Of a stretch of 64,000 nt of DNA, positions 8,573 through 15,180 are shown piece by piece; the stretch's first letter is position 1; every line of letters begins with the position of its first letter. The stretch comes from JBEBVQ01 sp037190845 (lineage in GTDB: Bacteria > Bacteroidota > Bacteroidia > Chitinophagales > Chitinophagaceae), in the NCBI GenBank assembly GCA_037190845.1, contig JBBCJI010000016.1:97046-161045 (forward strand). The letters run 5' to 3'. The translations under genes were made by a program, and so were the position numbers. A model generated the notes under the pieces. That model saw only the letters and a list, made by a program, of their open reading frames with translations, searched no databases and was not told the DNA's origin.

Positions 8573-8982
8573 TAATTGGCTGACCAGCTAATGTGATAAT
8601 TGCTGTTGTCCGGAAAAAATTCCAAATTGGCCGAACTCTTTAGCTGTAATATGTTTCATATGTTATAACAAACAGGGGCTTGCATTTGCCGGAACCCGGA
8701 GCACGTAGCGACAGCGATCGTATACTATAATTACGGCGTCATCCTGACGAAGGAAGGATCTCAGATAATGAGTGGTTCCCTGCGTTTTGTGGGATGCTTC
8801 CTTCGTCAGCATGACGGAGTTCGCTGGCAATACCCGCTTCTAAAATCAAACAAACTACCTCAAATGGTAGGTATTACATGTTATCCGGACAACAGTGATG
8901 TGATAATTAGCGAATATGCCGATTAGCTGATGTTTGGAGTTATGACGAAATGCATTAGCTGATCAGCTAATTGGCTCATCAT
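8573..8982. repeat. AGCTAATT palindrome interrupted by a MITE-like element
   Basis: This 422-nt gene-free interval is made almost entirely of repeats. An AGCTAATT-type palindrome has its left part at 8573-8601 and its right part at 8898-8982, with arms around TTGGCTGACCAGCTAATG and TGCATTAGCTGATCAGCTAA. It is split by a ~296-bp insertion (8602-8897) and the 11-bp sequence ATGTGATAATT stands at both junctions (8591-8601 and 8898-8908). Removing the insertion and one copy of the repeat restores a continuous palindrome. Confidence 0.7.
8602..8897 (+). mobile_element. MITE-like element, copy 1
   Basis: A non-coding unit with terminal inverted repeats CTGTTGTCCGG (8603-8613) and CCGGACAACAG (8885-8895) and an internal hairpin at 8737-8816 whose 20-nt arms (around CCTGACGAAGGAAG) match at 19 positions. 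It is flanked by an exact 11-bp direct repeat. A diverged copy in opposite orientation is at 35051-35338. No transposase gene is in the window, so it would be moved in trans, if it still moves. Confidence 0.65.
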
Positions 8983-8991
8983 TAAACGGGG

Positions 8992-9210
8992 TCAATGTCT
9001 GCTGATATTCCGGTTTTGTTTCCACCAGATATACCCTACAGTACCCATGAGCACCAGTGGTATGGCTGCGAGATAAATGATACCGCCGTTCAATCCTTTT
9101 GCGCTTGAGTCGTCCAGTTCGGATGCCGTTTTGGTACACACTACGCATTGCGCCGGTGCAGCCGTTGTAAGCAACAGGAACAAAGTAATAAGTGCCAGGC
9201 ATTGTCTCAT
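8992..9210 (-). CDS. Small CxxC membrane protein
   Basis: A 72-residue protein with a signal sequence (MRQCLALITLFLLLTTAAPA), then CVVC, a polar stretch TKTASELDDSSAKGLNGG and one membrane helix (IIYLAAIPLVLMGTVGYIWW) ending in basic residues. I recall small proteins of this layout near cytochrome oxidase genes in Bacteroidota, but no function is established from the sequence. The CxxC would face the periplasm and could bind metal or carry redox electrons; that is inference. The overlapping longer frame on this strand was rejected because it lacks such features. Confidence 0.7.
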   Translation of the reverse strand: MRQCLALITLFLLLTTAAPAQCVVCTKTASELDDSSAKGLNGGIIYLAAIPLVLMGTVGYIWWKQNRNISRH

Positions 9211-9277
9211 GAGGCAAAATTAAGGATTTTGACGTTATGCGATGGCAGGGCCGGGTACAAAAACACACCAAATACAT

Positions 9278-9285
9278 TACCTTGC
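9278..9285 (+). promoter_or_regulatory. -7 promoter box of the MBOAT gene
   Basis: TACCTTGC is the same octamer found in the promoters of the two sensor-kinase cassettes (47685-47692 and 60106-60113). It lies 18 nt before the proposed TTG start at 9303 and inside the longer open frame, which argues that translation starts downstream of it. Confidence 0.4.
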
Positions 9286-9302
9286 ATGTCAAAAGAGGTA
9301 CG

Positions 9303-10727
9303 TTGTTATTCAGCAGTATCATATTCCTGAGTTTTTTTCTCCCCGCGGTCATTATTGTATATTTTATACTGCCTGCCAGATCCAGGAACCTCTGGTTGCT
9401 GATATCCAGCCTGATCTTTTACGCCTGGAGTGAAAAGATGCTGGTGCTGGTAATGTTGCTTGTTATTGCCGTAAACTACATGTGTGGTATCCTGATAGAA
9501 AAGGGATACCGCAGGCAGGGACTGTTTATATCAGTTTCATTTAGCCTGGCCTGGTTGTTTTATTATAAGTATGCAAATTTTACTTATGAAAATGTAGTGG
9601 CTGTATTAAGCTACCTGGATCCCGGCCGGAATTTCGCCTCTTTGCCGCAGATCGTGCTCCCGGTCGGGATCAGCTTTTACGTCTTCCAGACGATGTCGTA
9701 CACGGTTGATGTATATCGTGGCAATATAAAAGCCAGCAGGAATTGTATCAATTTTTCAGCCTACGTCAGTATGTTCCCGCAACTGGTGGCCGGGCCTATT
9801 ATCAGATATGCGGATATTGCCCGTCAGTTGGAGACAAACCGGAAGGCTGATCCTGTGATGATCTCCGAAGGTATCGAGCGGTTTATTACCGGCCTGGCGA
9901 AAAAGGTGCTGATCGCCAACACATTTGCCGCTGTGGCAGATACGGTCTTTGCCCAGGATACCGCATTAATACATCCCGGAGTGGCGTGGATCGGTATTGT
10001 GGCCTATTCTTTCCAGATATACTTCGACTTCTCCGCGTATTCCGATATGGCCATAGGCCTTGCGAAGGTCTTTGGCTTCCGGTTTCTGGAGAACTTCAAT
10101 TATCCCTATATATCCCGTTCTGTAAAAGAATTCTGGCGGCGGTGGCATATTTCGCTTTCTTCCTGGTTCCGGGATTATGTGTACATCCCGCTCGGCGGCA
10201 GCAGGAAGGGTACCGCCCGGACTTACATCAATCTGCTGATCGTTTTTTTTGTGACGGGCTTATGGCATGGGGCCAGCTGGAATTTTATTGTATGGGGGCT
10301 ATGGCATGGGCTGTTTCTCGTTGTGGAGCGCATCGGTTTCGATCGGGTGCTGGAACGGCTGTGGCGTCCTGTGCAGCATGTCTATACATTGTTGGTCGTG
10401 TGCATCGGCTGGGTCTTTTTTCGCGCAGAGGATCTTCAGGCTGCGTTGCTTTACCTCCGGAAAATGTTTTTTATGAGTCCGGAAACAGGTACCACCGTGT
10501 TCTATCCGGATGCTTTTTTCAGCCGGGAGACGATCGTTTATTTTATACTGGCTGTTTGCTTCTGCCTGCCGGCCTTCCCGTTTGTACGCAGCCGGCTGGA
10601 AACCCTGTTTAAACAGCATAAGCTCTGGCTGGCGGGTTATTTTGGCTGCCTGTTTGTCCTTTTCTATATTGTAATGATGCATTTATCTGTTGATACCTAT
10701 AATCCGTTTATATACTTTAGATTTTAA
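9303..10727 (+). CDS. MBOAT family O-acyltransferase (AlgI-like)
   Basis: A membrane-bound O-acyltransferase of the AlgI/DltB type, which passes acetyl groups across the inner membrane for acetylation of an extracellular polysaccharide. About a dozen hydrophobic segments and the family core are visible: FPQLVAGPIIRY, SFQIYFDFSAYSDMAIGLAKVFGF, FWRRWHISLSSWFRDYVYIPLGG, and VTGLWHGASWNF with the catalytic histidine at residue 322. The frame is open upstream to an ATG at 9237, but family N-termini begin MLFxSIIFLFFFLP, which corresponds to a TTG at 9303 (LLFSSIIFLSFFLP). AGAGG stands 7 nt before it, and a -7 box lies at 9278. It forms an operon with the AlgX-like gene 3 nt downstream. Confidence 0.9.
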   Translation: MLFSSIIFLSFFLPAVIIVYFILPARSRNLWLLISSLIFYAWSEKMLVLVMLLVIAVNYMCGILIEKGYRRQGLFISVSFSLAWLFYYKYANFTYENVVAVLSYLDPGRNFASLPQIVLPVGISFYVFQTMSYTVDVYRGNIKASRNCINFSAYVSMFPQLVAGPIIRYADIARQLETNRKADPVMISEGIERFITGLAKKVLIANTFAAVADTVFAQDTALIHPGVAWIGIVAYSFQIYFDFSAYSDMAIGLAKVFGFRFLENFNYPYISRSVKEFWRRWHISLSSWFRDYVYIPLGGSRKGTARTYINLLIVFFVTGLWHGASWNFIVWGLWHGLFLVVERIGFDRVLERLWRPVQHVYTLLVVCIGWVFFRAEDLQAALLYLRKMFFMSPETGTTVFYPDAFFSRETIVYFILAVCFCLPAFPFVRSRLETLFKQHKLWLAGYFGCLFVLFYIVMMHLSVDTYNPFIYFRF

Positions 10728-10730
10728 AGA

Positions 10731-11795
10731 ATGGGCATCCGGATCGTTTTTATTGTATTGTTTGTCCTGGTCAGTGCACTGCCCACGGTGCTGATGCCGT
10801 TTTATGAAAATGAGCAGACGACTGAAAACAGGACACTGGCAGTACGCCCGGTTTTTTCTATAAAGGATATTTTTGAATTTCCCGCTCAGTGGCAATTATT
10901 CTATACCGATCATTTTGCATTGCGCGATTATTTTTTCCGGACTTATGTAAACTTCAAAATAAACATTATAAAGGCTGATCCGTTGCCTGATAAGGTCAGG
11001 AAGGGCAGCGATGGTTGGTATTTCCTGGGCAATGCCAGTGAGCAGGTGTTCGATGCTGCCATAGGAGCCGAAAAAACAGATATCCGGCGGACAGACTCCG
11101 TATGCCGGGCGATCGCAGAAATGAAAACTTTCTGTGACAGTCTGAATATCGGTTTTTATCTGATCGTACCACCTGACAAGCATACGGTATACCACGAATA
11201 CTTACCCATACCGCCCAACCGGAATAACCCCCGTAAGCTGGATCTGCTGAAGCAACGATTGGCGGTTGCTTTACCGGGTTTTGAGTTGATTGATCTCAGG
11301 AAGGAATTTGGTATCATAAAAGACAGCGTACAACTATATCATAAAACAGACTCGCATTGGAATCACACCGGGTCCTTTTATGCTGTGCGGAAGCTGTTGA
11401 ATAAAATAAGAAAACGGTATCCTGTACGCGAATTACTGATGGAAGATTATATTATTGAAGAGCGGGAGGTGATGCAAATGGATGAAACCGCAGTGCTGGG
11501 GATTCAGGTAGCAGAACGCTACCGGGAATGGCTGCCGAAGCCGGGACTTGTGCCGGAGGTGCGGATTGAGCAGACAGAATACAGCCTAAAGACCTATAAC
11601 AGTACGTCCCGCCTTAAGGCTGTAGTATTCAGAGATTCTTTTTTTAAGACCATGCTGGGTTTCTTTGCGGCATCTGTAGGTGAAGCGCTGTACATATGGG
11701 ATGTAAGATTTCATAAAGAGCTGATCCTGCAGGAATGCCCTGATTTTGTCGTTATGGAAGTGGTAGAGCGCCGGTTAAATTATCTGAATATATAG
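10731..11795 (+). CDS. AlgX/DHHW-like SGNH acetyltransferase
   Basis: Periplasmic partner of the MBOAT protein, of the AlgX/AlgJ SGNH-hydrolase-like group that transfers acetyl groups to polysaccharide. The N-terminal hydrophobic segment (residues 2-22) is an anchor or signal. Family marks are ENRTLAVRPVF, DHFALRDYFFRTYVNFK, GSDGWYFLGN, the catalytic pair D207 and H209 in KTDSHWNHTG, and the nucleophile Ser303 in FRDSFFKTM. The length of 354 fits AlgJ-type proteins without AlgX's extra carbohydrate-binding module. Only 3 nt separate it from the MBOAT stop, so the two are co-expressed. No glycosyltransferase cluster adjoins, so the polysaccharide modified is unknown. Confidence 0.85.
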   Translation: MGIRIVFIVLFVLVSALPTVLMPFYENEQTTENRTLAVRPVFSIKDIFEFPAQWQLFYTDHFALRDYFFRTYVNFKINIIKADPLPDKVRKGSDGWYFLGNASEQVFDAAIGAEKTDIRRTDSVCRAIAEMKTFCDSLNIGFYLIVPPDKHTVYHEYLPIPPNRNNPRKLDLLKQRLAVALPGFELIDLRKEFGIIKDSVQLYHKTDSHWNHTGSFYAVRKLLNKIRKRYPVRELLMEDYIIEEREVMQMDETAVLGIQVAERYREWLPKPGLVPEVRIEQTEYSLKTYNSTSRLKAVVFRDSFFKTMLGFFAASVGEALYIWDVRFHKELILQECPDFVVMEVVERRLNYLNI

Positions 11796-11843
11796 AACGG
11801 AGCCTGTCTCCTGCCACAGCATCTGTTTGCGGGCTTGTTATGA

Positions 11844-12428
11844 TCAGGTATAGTACGGTGAAATCAGCATATAGATCAGTACGCCGGTGATGCTTACATA
11901 CAGCCATAACGGCCAGGTGTAACGGGCCAGTTTTCTGTGACGGACATATTCGCCTGTGAGCGCCCTGTAAGCGGTAAAGAGGATAAACGGCAGGATCACG
12001 GCGGCCAGTATGATATGGGTCGGCAGTATAATGTAGTAAAATATTCGCAGGCCGCCAGTGGCAGCTTTCTCTGCAGCATCCAGGATGCCGTCATGGTTTA
12101 CATCGCCGAACTTCGTTTCTCCAGCCAGCAGGTGGTGGGCAATATAGGAAACCAGGAAAAGAACGGACAGCAATATAGCGCCCAGCATGGCCTTTTTGTG
12201 AAGTAAGTAATTTTTACGCTTTATGGCAATCAACGCAATGATGAGCAGCAATGATACGGCAGAGTTGATGACTGCATTGATGCCCGCAAATATGTGTACG
12301 TCAAATCCTAAGTCAACTTCCAGCTTTACACGGGAAAGCAGCACCACAGCCGCAAATACAACAAACGAAACCGTAATGATCAACAGACGTGCCTGTTTAT
12401 CATTCTTTTGTAACATGGGAGCAAGCAT
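11844..12428 (-). CDS. DUF420 (CtaM-like) membrane protein
   Basis: A membrane protein of the DUF420 family with about five helices. In Staphylococcus the family member CtaM is needed for the aa3-type oxidase to work, and DUF420 genes often sit with cytochrome oxidase genes. Here the family marks are FDVHIFAGINAVINSAVSLLL, KRKNYLLHKKAML, LVSYIAHHLLAG, ILPTHIILAAVILPF and RHRKLARYTWPLWLYVSITGV, with conserved histidines on the helices. The ATG at 12428 was preferred to a TTG three codons earlier. It is the last gene of the minus-strand respiratory block, 97 nt after the SCO-like gene, and a repeat element fills that gap. Confidence 0.85.
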   Translation of the reverse strand: MLAPMLQKNDKQARLLIITVSFVVFAAVVLLSRVKLEVDLGFDVHIFAGINAVINSAVSLLLIIALIAIKRKNYLLHKKAMLGAILLSVLFLVSYIAHHLLAGETKFGDVNHDGILDAAEKAATGGLRIFYYIILPTHIILAAVILPFILFTAYRALTGEYVRHRKLARYTWPLWLYVSITGVLIYMLISPYYT

Positions 12429-12442
12429 AAGAATCAATTTTT

Positions 12443-12530
12443 AATTTGAGAATTTGAAAATTTGGGAATTTGAAAATGGGATGTTTATATTCATTTTCAA
12501 ATTGGCTCATTCCCAAATTTTCAAATTATT
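12443..12530. repeat. AATTTGAAAA-unit palindrome, copy 2
   Basis: Left arm TAATTTGAGAATTTGAAAA and further units up to 12477. The right arm starts with CATTTTCAAATT, has the spacer AATTGGCTCATT and ends TTTTCAAATTA. The element sits inside the respiratory block between the SCO-like stop and the DUF420 start, and its right end overlaps the SCO-like stop codon by a few bases. Confidence 0.8.
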
Positions 12531-13218
12531 TTTTCCTCTTTTTTTCCAACGCCAGCCACCCGATGTCGTTGGCGCAGGCACGCAGGCTAAGGACATCAAG
12601 ACCATTGTAATAACCTCTTATAAAACGTTCTTTATCCACCAGCACGATCGTTCCGTCTTGCAGGTGGCCGGAAAGTTCATTCAGCCCCAGTTCATAGTGT
12701 TGCAGACTGTCAATAGCAGCGTTATCGCCGGTAAGAAACCACCACCGGTCCTGGTTGACCTTAAAGCGTTTTGCATAGGTGCGCAGTACAGGCACACTGT
12801 CTGCTTCCGGTCGGGATGAAACCGAAAGAAAGTGTACCAGCGTATCATTCTGTTTCATGCCTGTTTTCCGGAAAGCCCGCTGGAGCAGTACCATGTTCCG
12901 GGTCAGTGTGTTGGCCGCTGCGGTATCACCGGTATGGAAAAAAACAATAGCCAGTATTTTGCCGGGCAGGCTACTATTCAGATATACGCTCTCGCCAAAC
13001 TGGTTTACAAGCTGTATATCCTTTATCTGGTGGTATATAGTGTCATATTGTACAGCCCCGTTTTCCTTCCGTGTTTCGATATGGTTGGTCAGGTAGTAAG
13101 GAGGCAGCACGATCTTGTCTTTCGACAGGAGGCGGGTTACCAGATAAAAAGATAGCGGCACCAACAAGGCCACCGCTATCCCGACTATAAACTTTTTATT
13201 GTATTTGCCTTTACTCAT
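12526..13218 (-). CDS. SCO1/SenC-like protein without the copper CxxxC motif
   Basis: A membrane-anchored thioredoxin-fold protein of the SCO type, which normally delivers copper to the CuA site of cytochrome oxidase. One N-terminal helix (FIVGIAVALLVPLSFYLVT) precedes the fold. Strand ILAIVFFHTGDTAAANTLTRNM stands where SCO proteins have FFFTxCxxxCP, so both copper cysteines are missing. LVHFLSVSSRPEADSVPVLRTYAKRF and GTIVLVDKERFIRGYYNG match the rest of the fold, and a histidine (SGH) precedes the last strand. The start at 13218 avoids overlap with the subunit IV gene. Copper transfer by this protein is doubtful; a structural or regulatory role in assembly is possible. Confidence 0.85.
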   Translation of the reverse strand: MSKGKYNKKFIVGIAVALLVPLSFYLVTRLLSKDKIVLPPYYLTNHIETRKENGAVQYDTIYHQIKDIQLVNQFGESVYLNSSLPGKILAIVFFHTGDTAAANTLTRNMVLLQRAFRKTGMKQNDTLVHFLSVSSRPEADSVPVLRTYAKRFKVNQDRWWFLTGDNAAIDSLQHYELGLNELSGHLQDGTIVLVDKERFIRGYYNGLDVLSLRACANDIGWLALEKKRKK

Positions 13219-13240
13219 TATTTTATTCCATAGGGAATGA

Positions 13241-13684
13241 TTATTTCGTTGCTTCGGTTTGCACACCGGCACGTACCGTCTTATTCATGTGCAGCCAGAA
13301 ACTGCCGTCTGCGAGGAAGGCGATGATAAACCAGATGAATAAAAGCATCGGCATCAGCACAGACCAGAAAAAAGTCTTTTTTTCGTCACCTAAGTGCATG
13401 AATACGGAAACAATATAACCTGCCTTTGCCACCGTCATCAGCAGGAATATAGTGGCAAGCACGGCTTTGGGCATGGCATGGTGAAAAAACATACCCAGCA
13501 TTACTTCTGCTACGGTGATGACGAGCAGGATCCAGAATACCTTCCAGATGCGTTTTACCTGTGTTTTACTTTCCGGAGCATTTACATCGCCGTGGTGCGC
13601 CAGCATGATGCCTGAATACAGCTTCGACTGATCTCCTTCGTACAAATGCTGGATATTATCTTCCTGATGATGATGATGTGACAT
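13241..13684 (-). CDS. Cytochrome c oxidase subunit IV-like protein
   Basis: Small oxidase subunit of the prokaryotic subunit IV (COX4_pro) family, with three membrane helices: VFWILLVITVAEVMLGMFF, VLATIFLLMTVAKAGYIVSVFMH and the final VLMPMLLFIWFIIAFL. The lysine between helices and FMHLGDEKKTFFWSVL are typical of the group. A long soluble N-terminus begins MSHHHHQEDN, rich in histidine, and could bind metal, though that is inference. Length is 147 residues. It is in the middle of the respiratory block, 37 nt after the subunit III gene. Confidence 0.88.
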   Translation of the reverse strand: MSHHHHQEDNIQHLYEGDQSKLYSGIMLAHHGDVNAPESKTQVKRIWKVFWILLVITVAEVMLGMFFHHAMPKAVLATIFLLMTVAKAGYIVSVFMHLGDEKKTFFWSVLMPMLLFIWFIIAFLADGSFWLHMNKTVRAGVQTEATK

Positions 13685-13721
13685 TTGATTGTGTTAATTT
13701 TCAGTAAGTAATAATTTTTTA

Positions 13722-14468
13722 TCAGAGCAGGTAGAAGCAGGTGAATACGAATACCCATACCAGATCCACAAAGTGCCAGTATAAACCTATCTTTTCGATC
13801 ATCTCATAATGCCCGCGGTTCTGATAAGTGCCGTTTACCGTATTGATCAATGCTAAGATGAGCAAAATCACGCCAATAGATACGTGGAATCCGTGAAACC
13901 CGGTTATGGTGAAGAAATAATTGAAGAAGTTGTTGGTGGCTTCCAGCCCGGCGCCGGCTGCAAATGCGGCGTTTTCGACTGATTGATGGCTGAAGAATTT
14001 TGTAAAGCTTTCCACAGGGGTGCTGGGATCGTTGAAAGAGCCGAACCATGCATTCAGATGATGAAGGTGCGTCCATTCCCAGGCCTGGCAGGCAAGGAAG
14101 CAGATACCGCCGATGATCGTCCAGAGTAACCACTTGATAACGCCCTGCTTATCATTATAATGCCCTGCATGGACAGCCAGTACCATCGTCACCGAACTCA
14201 TGATCAGGATGAAGGTCATCAAGCTCACAAACAGCAGCGGATAATGCCCGTTCAGGAACGGAAAAGAGTGAAATACTTCGTTCGGGTCCGGCCATACCTG
14301 GCTGAAAAAGCGTTTGGTGCCATAAGAGATCAGAAAGGCGCCGAAAGTAAAAGCATCCGATACGAGGAAAAACCACATCATGATCTTTCCGTAGCTCACA
14401 TTGAAAGGGGAACGCCCACCACCCCATACTTTGGGTTCTGGTGCGGTAGTTGCTGAAGCTTGTGCCAT
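13722..14468 (-). CDS. Cytochrome c oxidase subunit III
   Basis: Heme-copper oxidase subunit III of the main oxidase, an inner-membrane protein that stabilises proton uptake by subunit I. Recognisable marks are KIMMWFFLVSDAFTFGAFL, the conserved acidic position in LACQAWEWTHL, FFTITGFHGFHVSIGVILL and the terminal IGLYWHFVDLVWVFVFTCFYLL. The length of 248 with seven hydrophobic segments is as expected, including the insert between helices rich in F and N. It follows the shorter subunit III-like gene by 65 nt on the same strand, the paired arrangement common in Bacteroidota. Confidence 0.93.
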   Translation of the reverse strand: MAQASATTAPEPKVWGGGRSPFNVSYGKIMMWFFLVSDAFTFGAFLISYGTKRFFSQVWPDPNEVFHSFPFLNGHYPLLFVSLMTFILIMSSVTMVLAVHAGHYNDKQGVIKWLLWTIIGGICFLACQAWEWTHLHHLNAWFGSFNDPSTPVESFTKFFSHQSVENAAFAAGAGLEATNNFFNYFFTITGFHGFHVSIGVILLILALINTVNGTYQNRGHYEMIEKIGLYWHFVDLVWVFVFTCFYLL

Positions 14469-14533
14469 AGATGGTTTAAGTTACAAATATTAGTTGGGTT
14501 GCGAATAAATTTGCTGCAAATTTTTAAAAAAAA

Positions 14534-15172
14534 TCACTGATTTACCAGAAAGAAGATGAATAAATATATCCACAATATATCTACAAAGTGCCAATAGCTC
14601 GCTGCAATTTCAAGTCCGGTAGCATTATACACCTTCACATTTCGCCGGTATGCCCGGAAAAAAACAATGAGTAGTGCAATAATACCACCCAATATATGCA
14701 GCAGGTGCAGTCCTGCAATAATGAACAGGAACGACTCGCTGGGGTTGCCCGGTATGGTAACCGGCAGCAGGTTTTGCGTATCGGTCTCCCCATTCATGAC
14801 AACCGGCTGCGGGGTAGTGTACAACTGGTAAAATCCCACGCTTTGCAGTACGCCGAACAGGATGCCCAGCGCAAGTGTCAGTGAGATCAGCAGGCGGAAC
14901 CGGGGCATCTGCCGTTGTTTAAAGGCCCGTATACCGAGGATGATGGTGATGCTGCTCAGGATGATCACTGCCGTAGATATCCAGAATGCTGCGGGGAGCT
15001 GATAGTATCGCCAGTTACCCTGTGCTTCCCGTACGATATAAGCGCTCGTCAACCCGGCAAACATCATGGTGATGCTTGCCATGGCGATCCATAAGGCGAA
15101 TTTATGCGGATGTATTTTCCGTTGCCCGTAAGTCTCTTCAGCCATAGTTCCCTGTATTGATCCCGGTTTCAT
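14534..15172 (-). CDS. Second subunit III-like cytochrome oxidase protein
   Basis: A shorter heme-copper oxidase subunit III family protein (212 residues, five helices). It carries KIHPHKFALWIAMASITMMFAGLTSAYIV, FLFIIAGLHLLHILGGIIALL and ASYWHFVDILWIYLFIFFLVN, the usual end of the family. It probably belongs to the same oxidase as the longer subunit III downstream. Two starts are possible: 15172, 8 nt after the cyoE stop, or an ATG at 15145 (MAEETYGQ) with an AGGGA a few bases before it. Catalytic subunits I and II are not nearby. Confidence 0.88.
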   Translation of the reverse strand: MKPGSIQGTMAEETYGQRKIHPHKFALWIAMASITMMFAGLTSAYIVREAQGNWRYYQLPAAFWISTAVIILSSITIILGIRAFKQRQMPRFRLLISLTLALGILFGVLQSVGFYQLYTTPQPVVMNGETDTQNLLPVTIPGNPSESFLFIIAGLHLLHILGGIIALLIVFFRAYRRNVKVYNATGLEIAASYWHFVDILWIYLFIFFLVNQ

Positions 15173-15180
15173 TTATCAGC

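Noticed and set aside
8963..9352. 129-codon minus-strand frame overlapping the small CxxC protein
   Set aside because: It overlaps both the CxxC gene and the MBOAT start, and has none of the ordered signal/helix features of the 72-residue frame.
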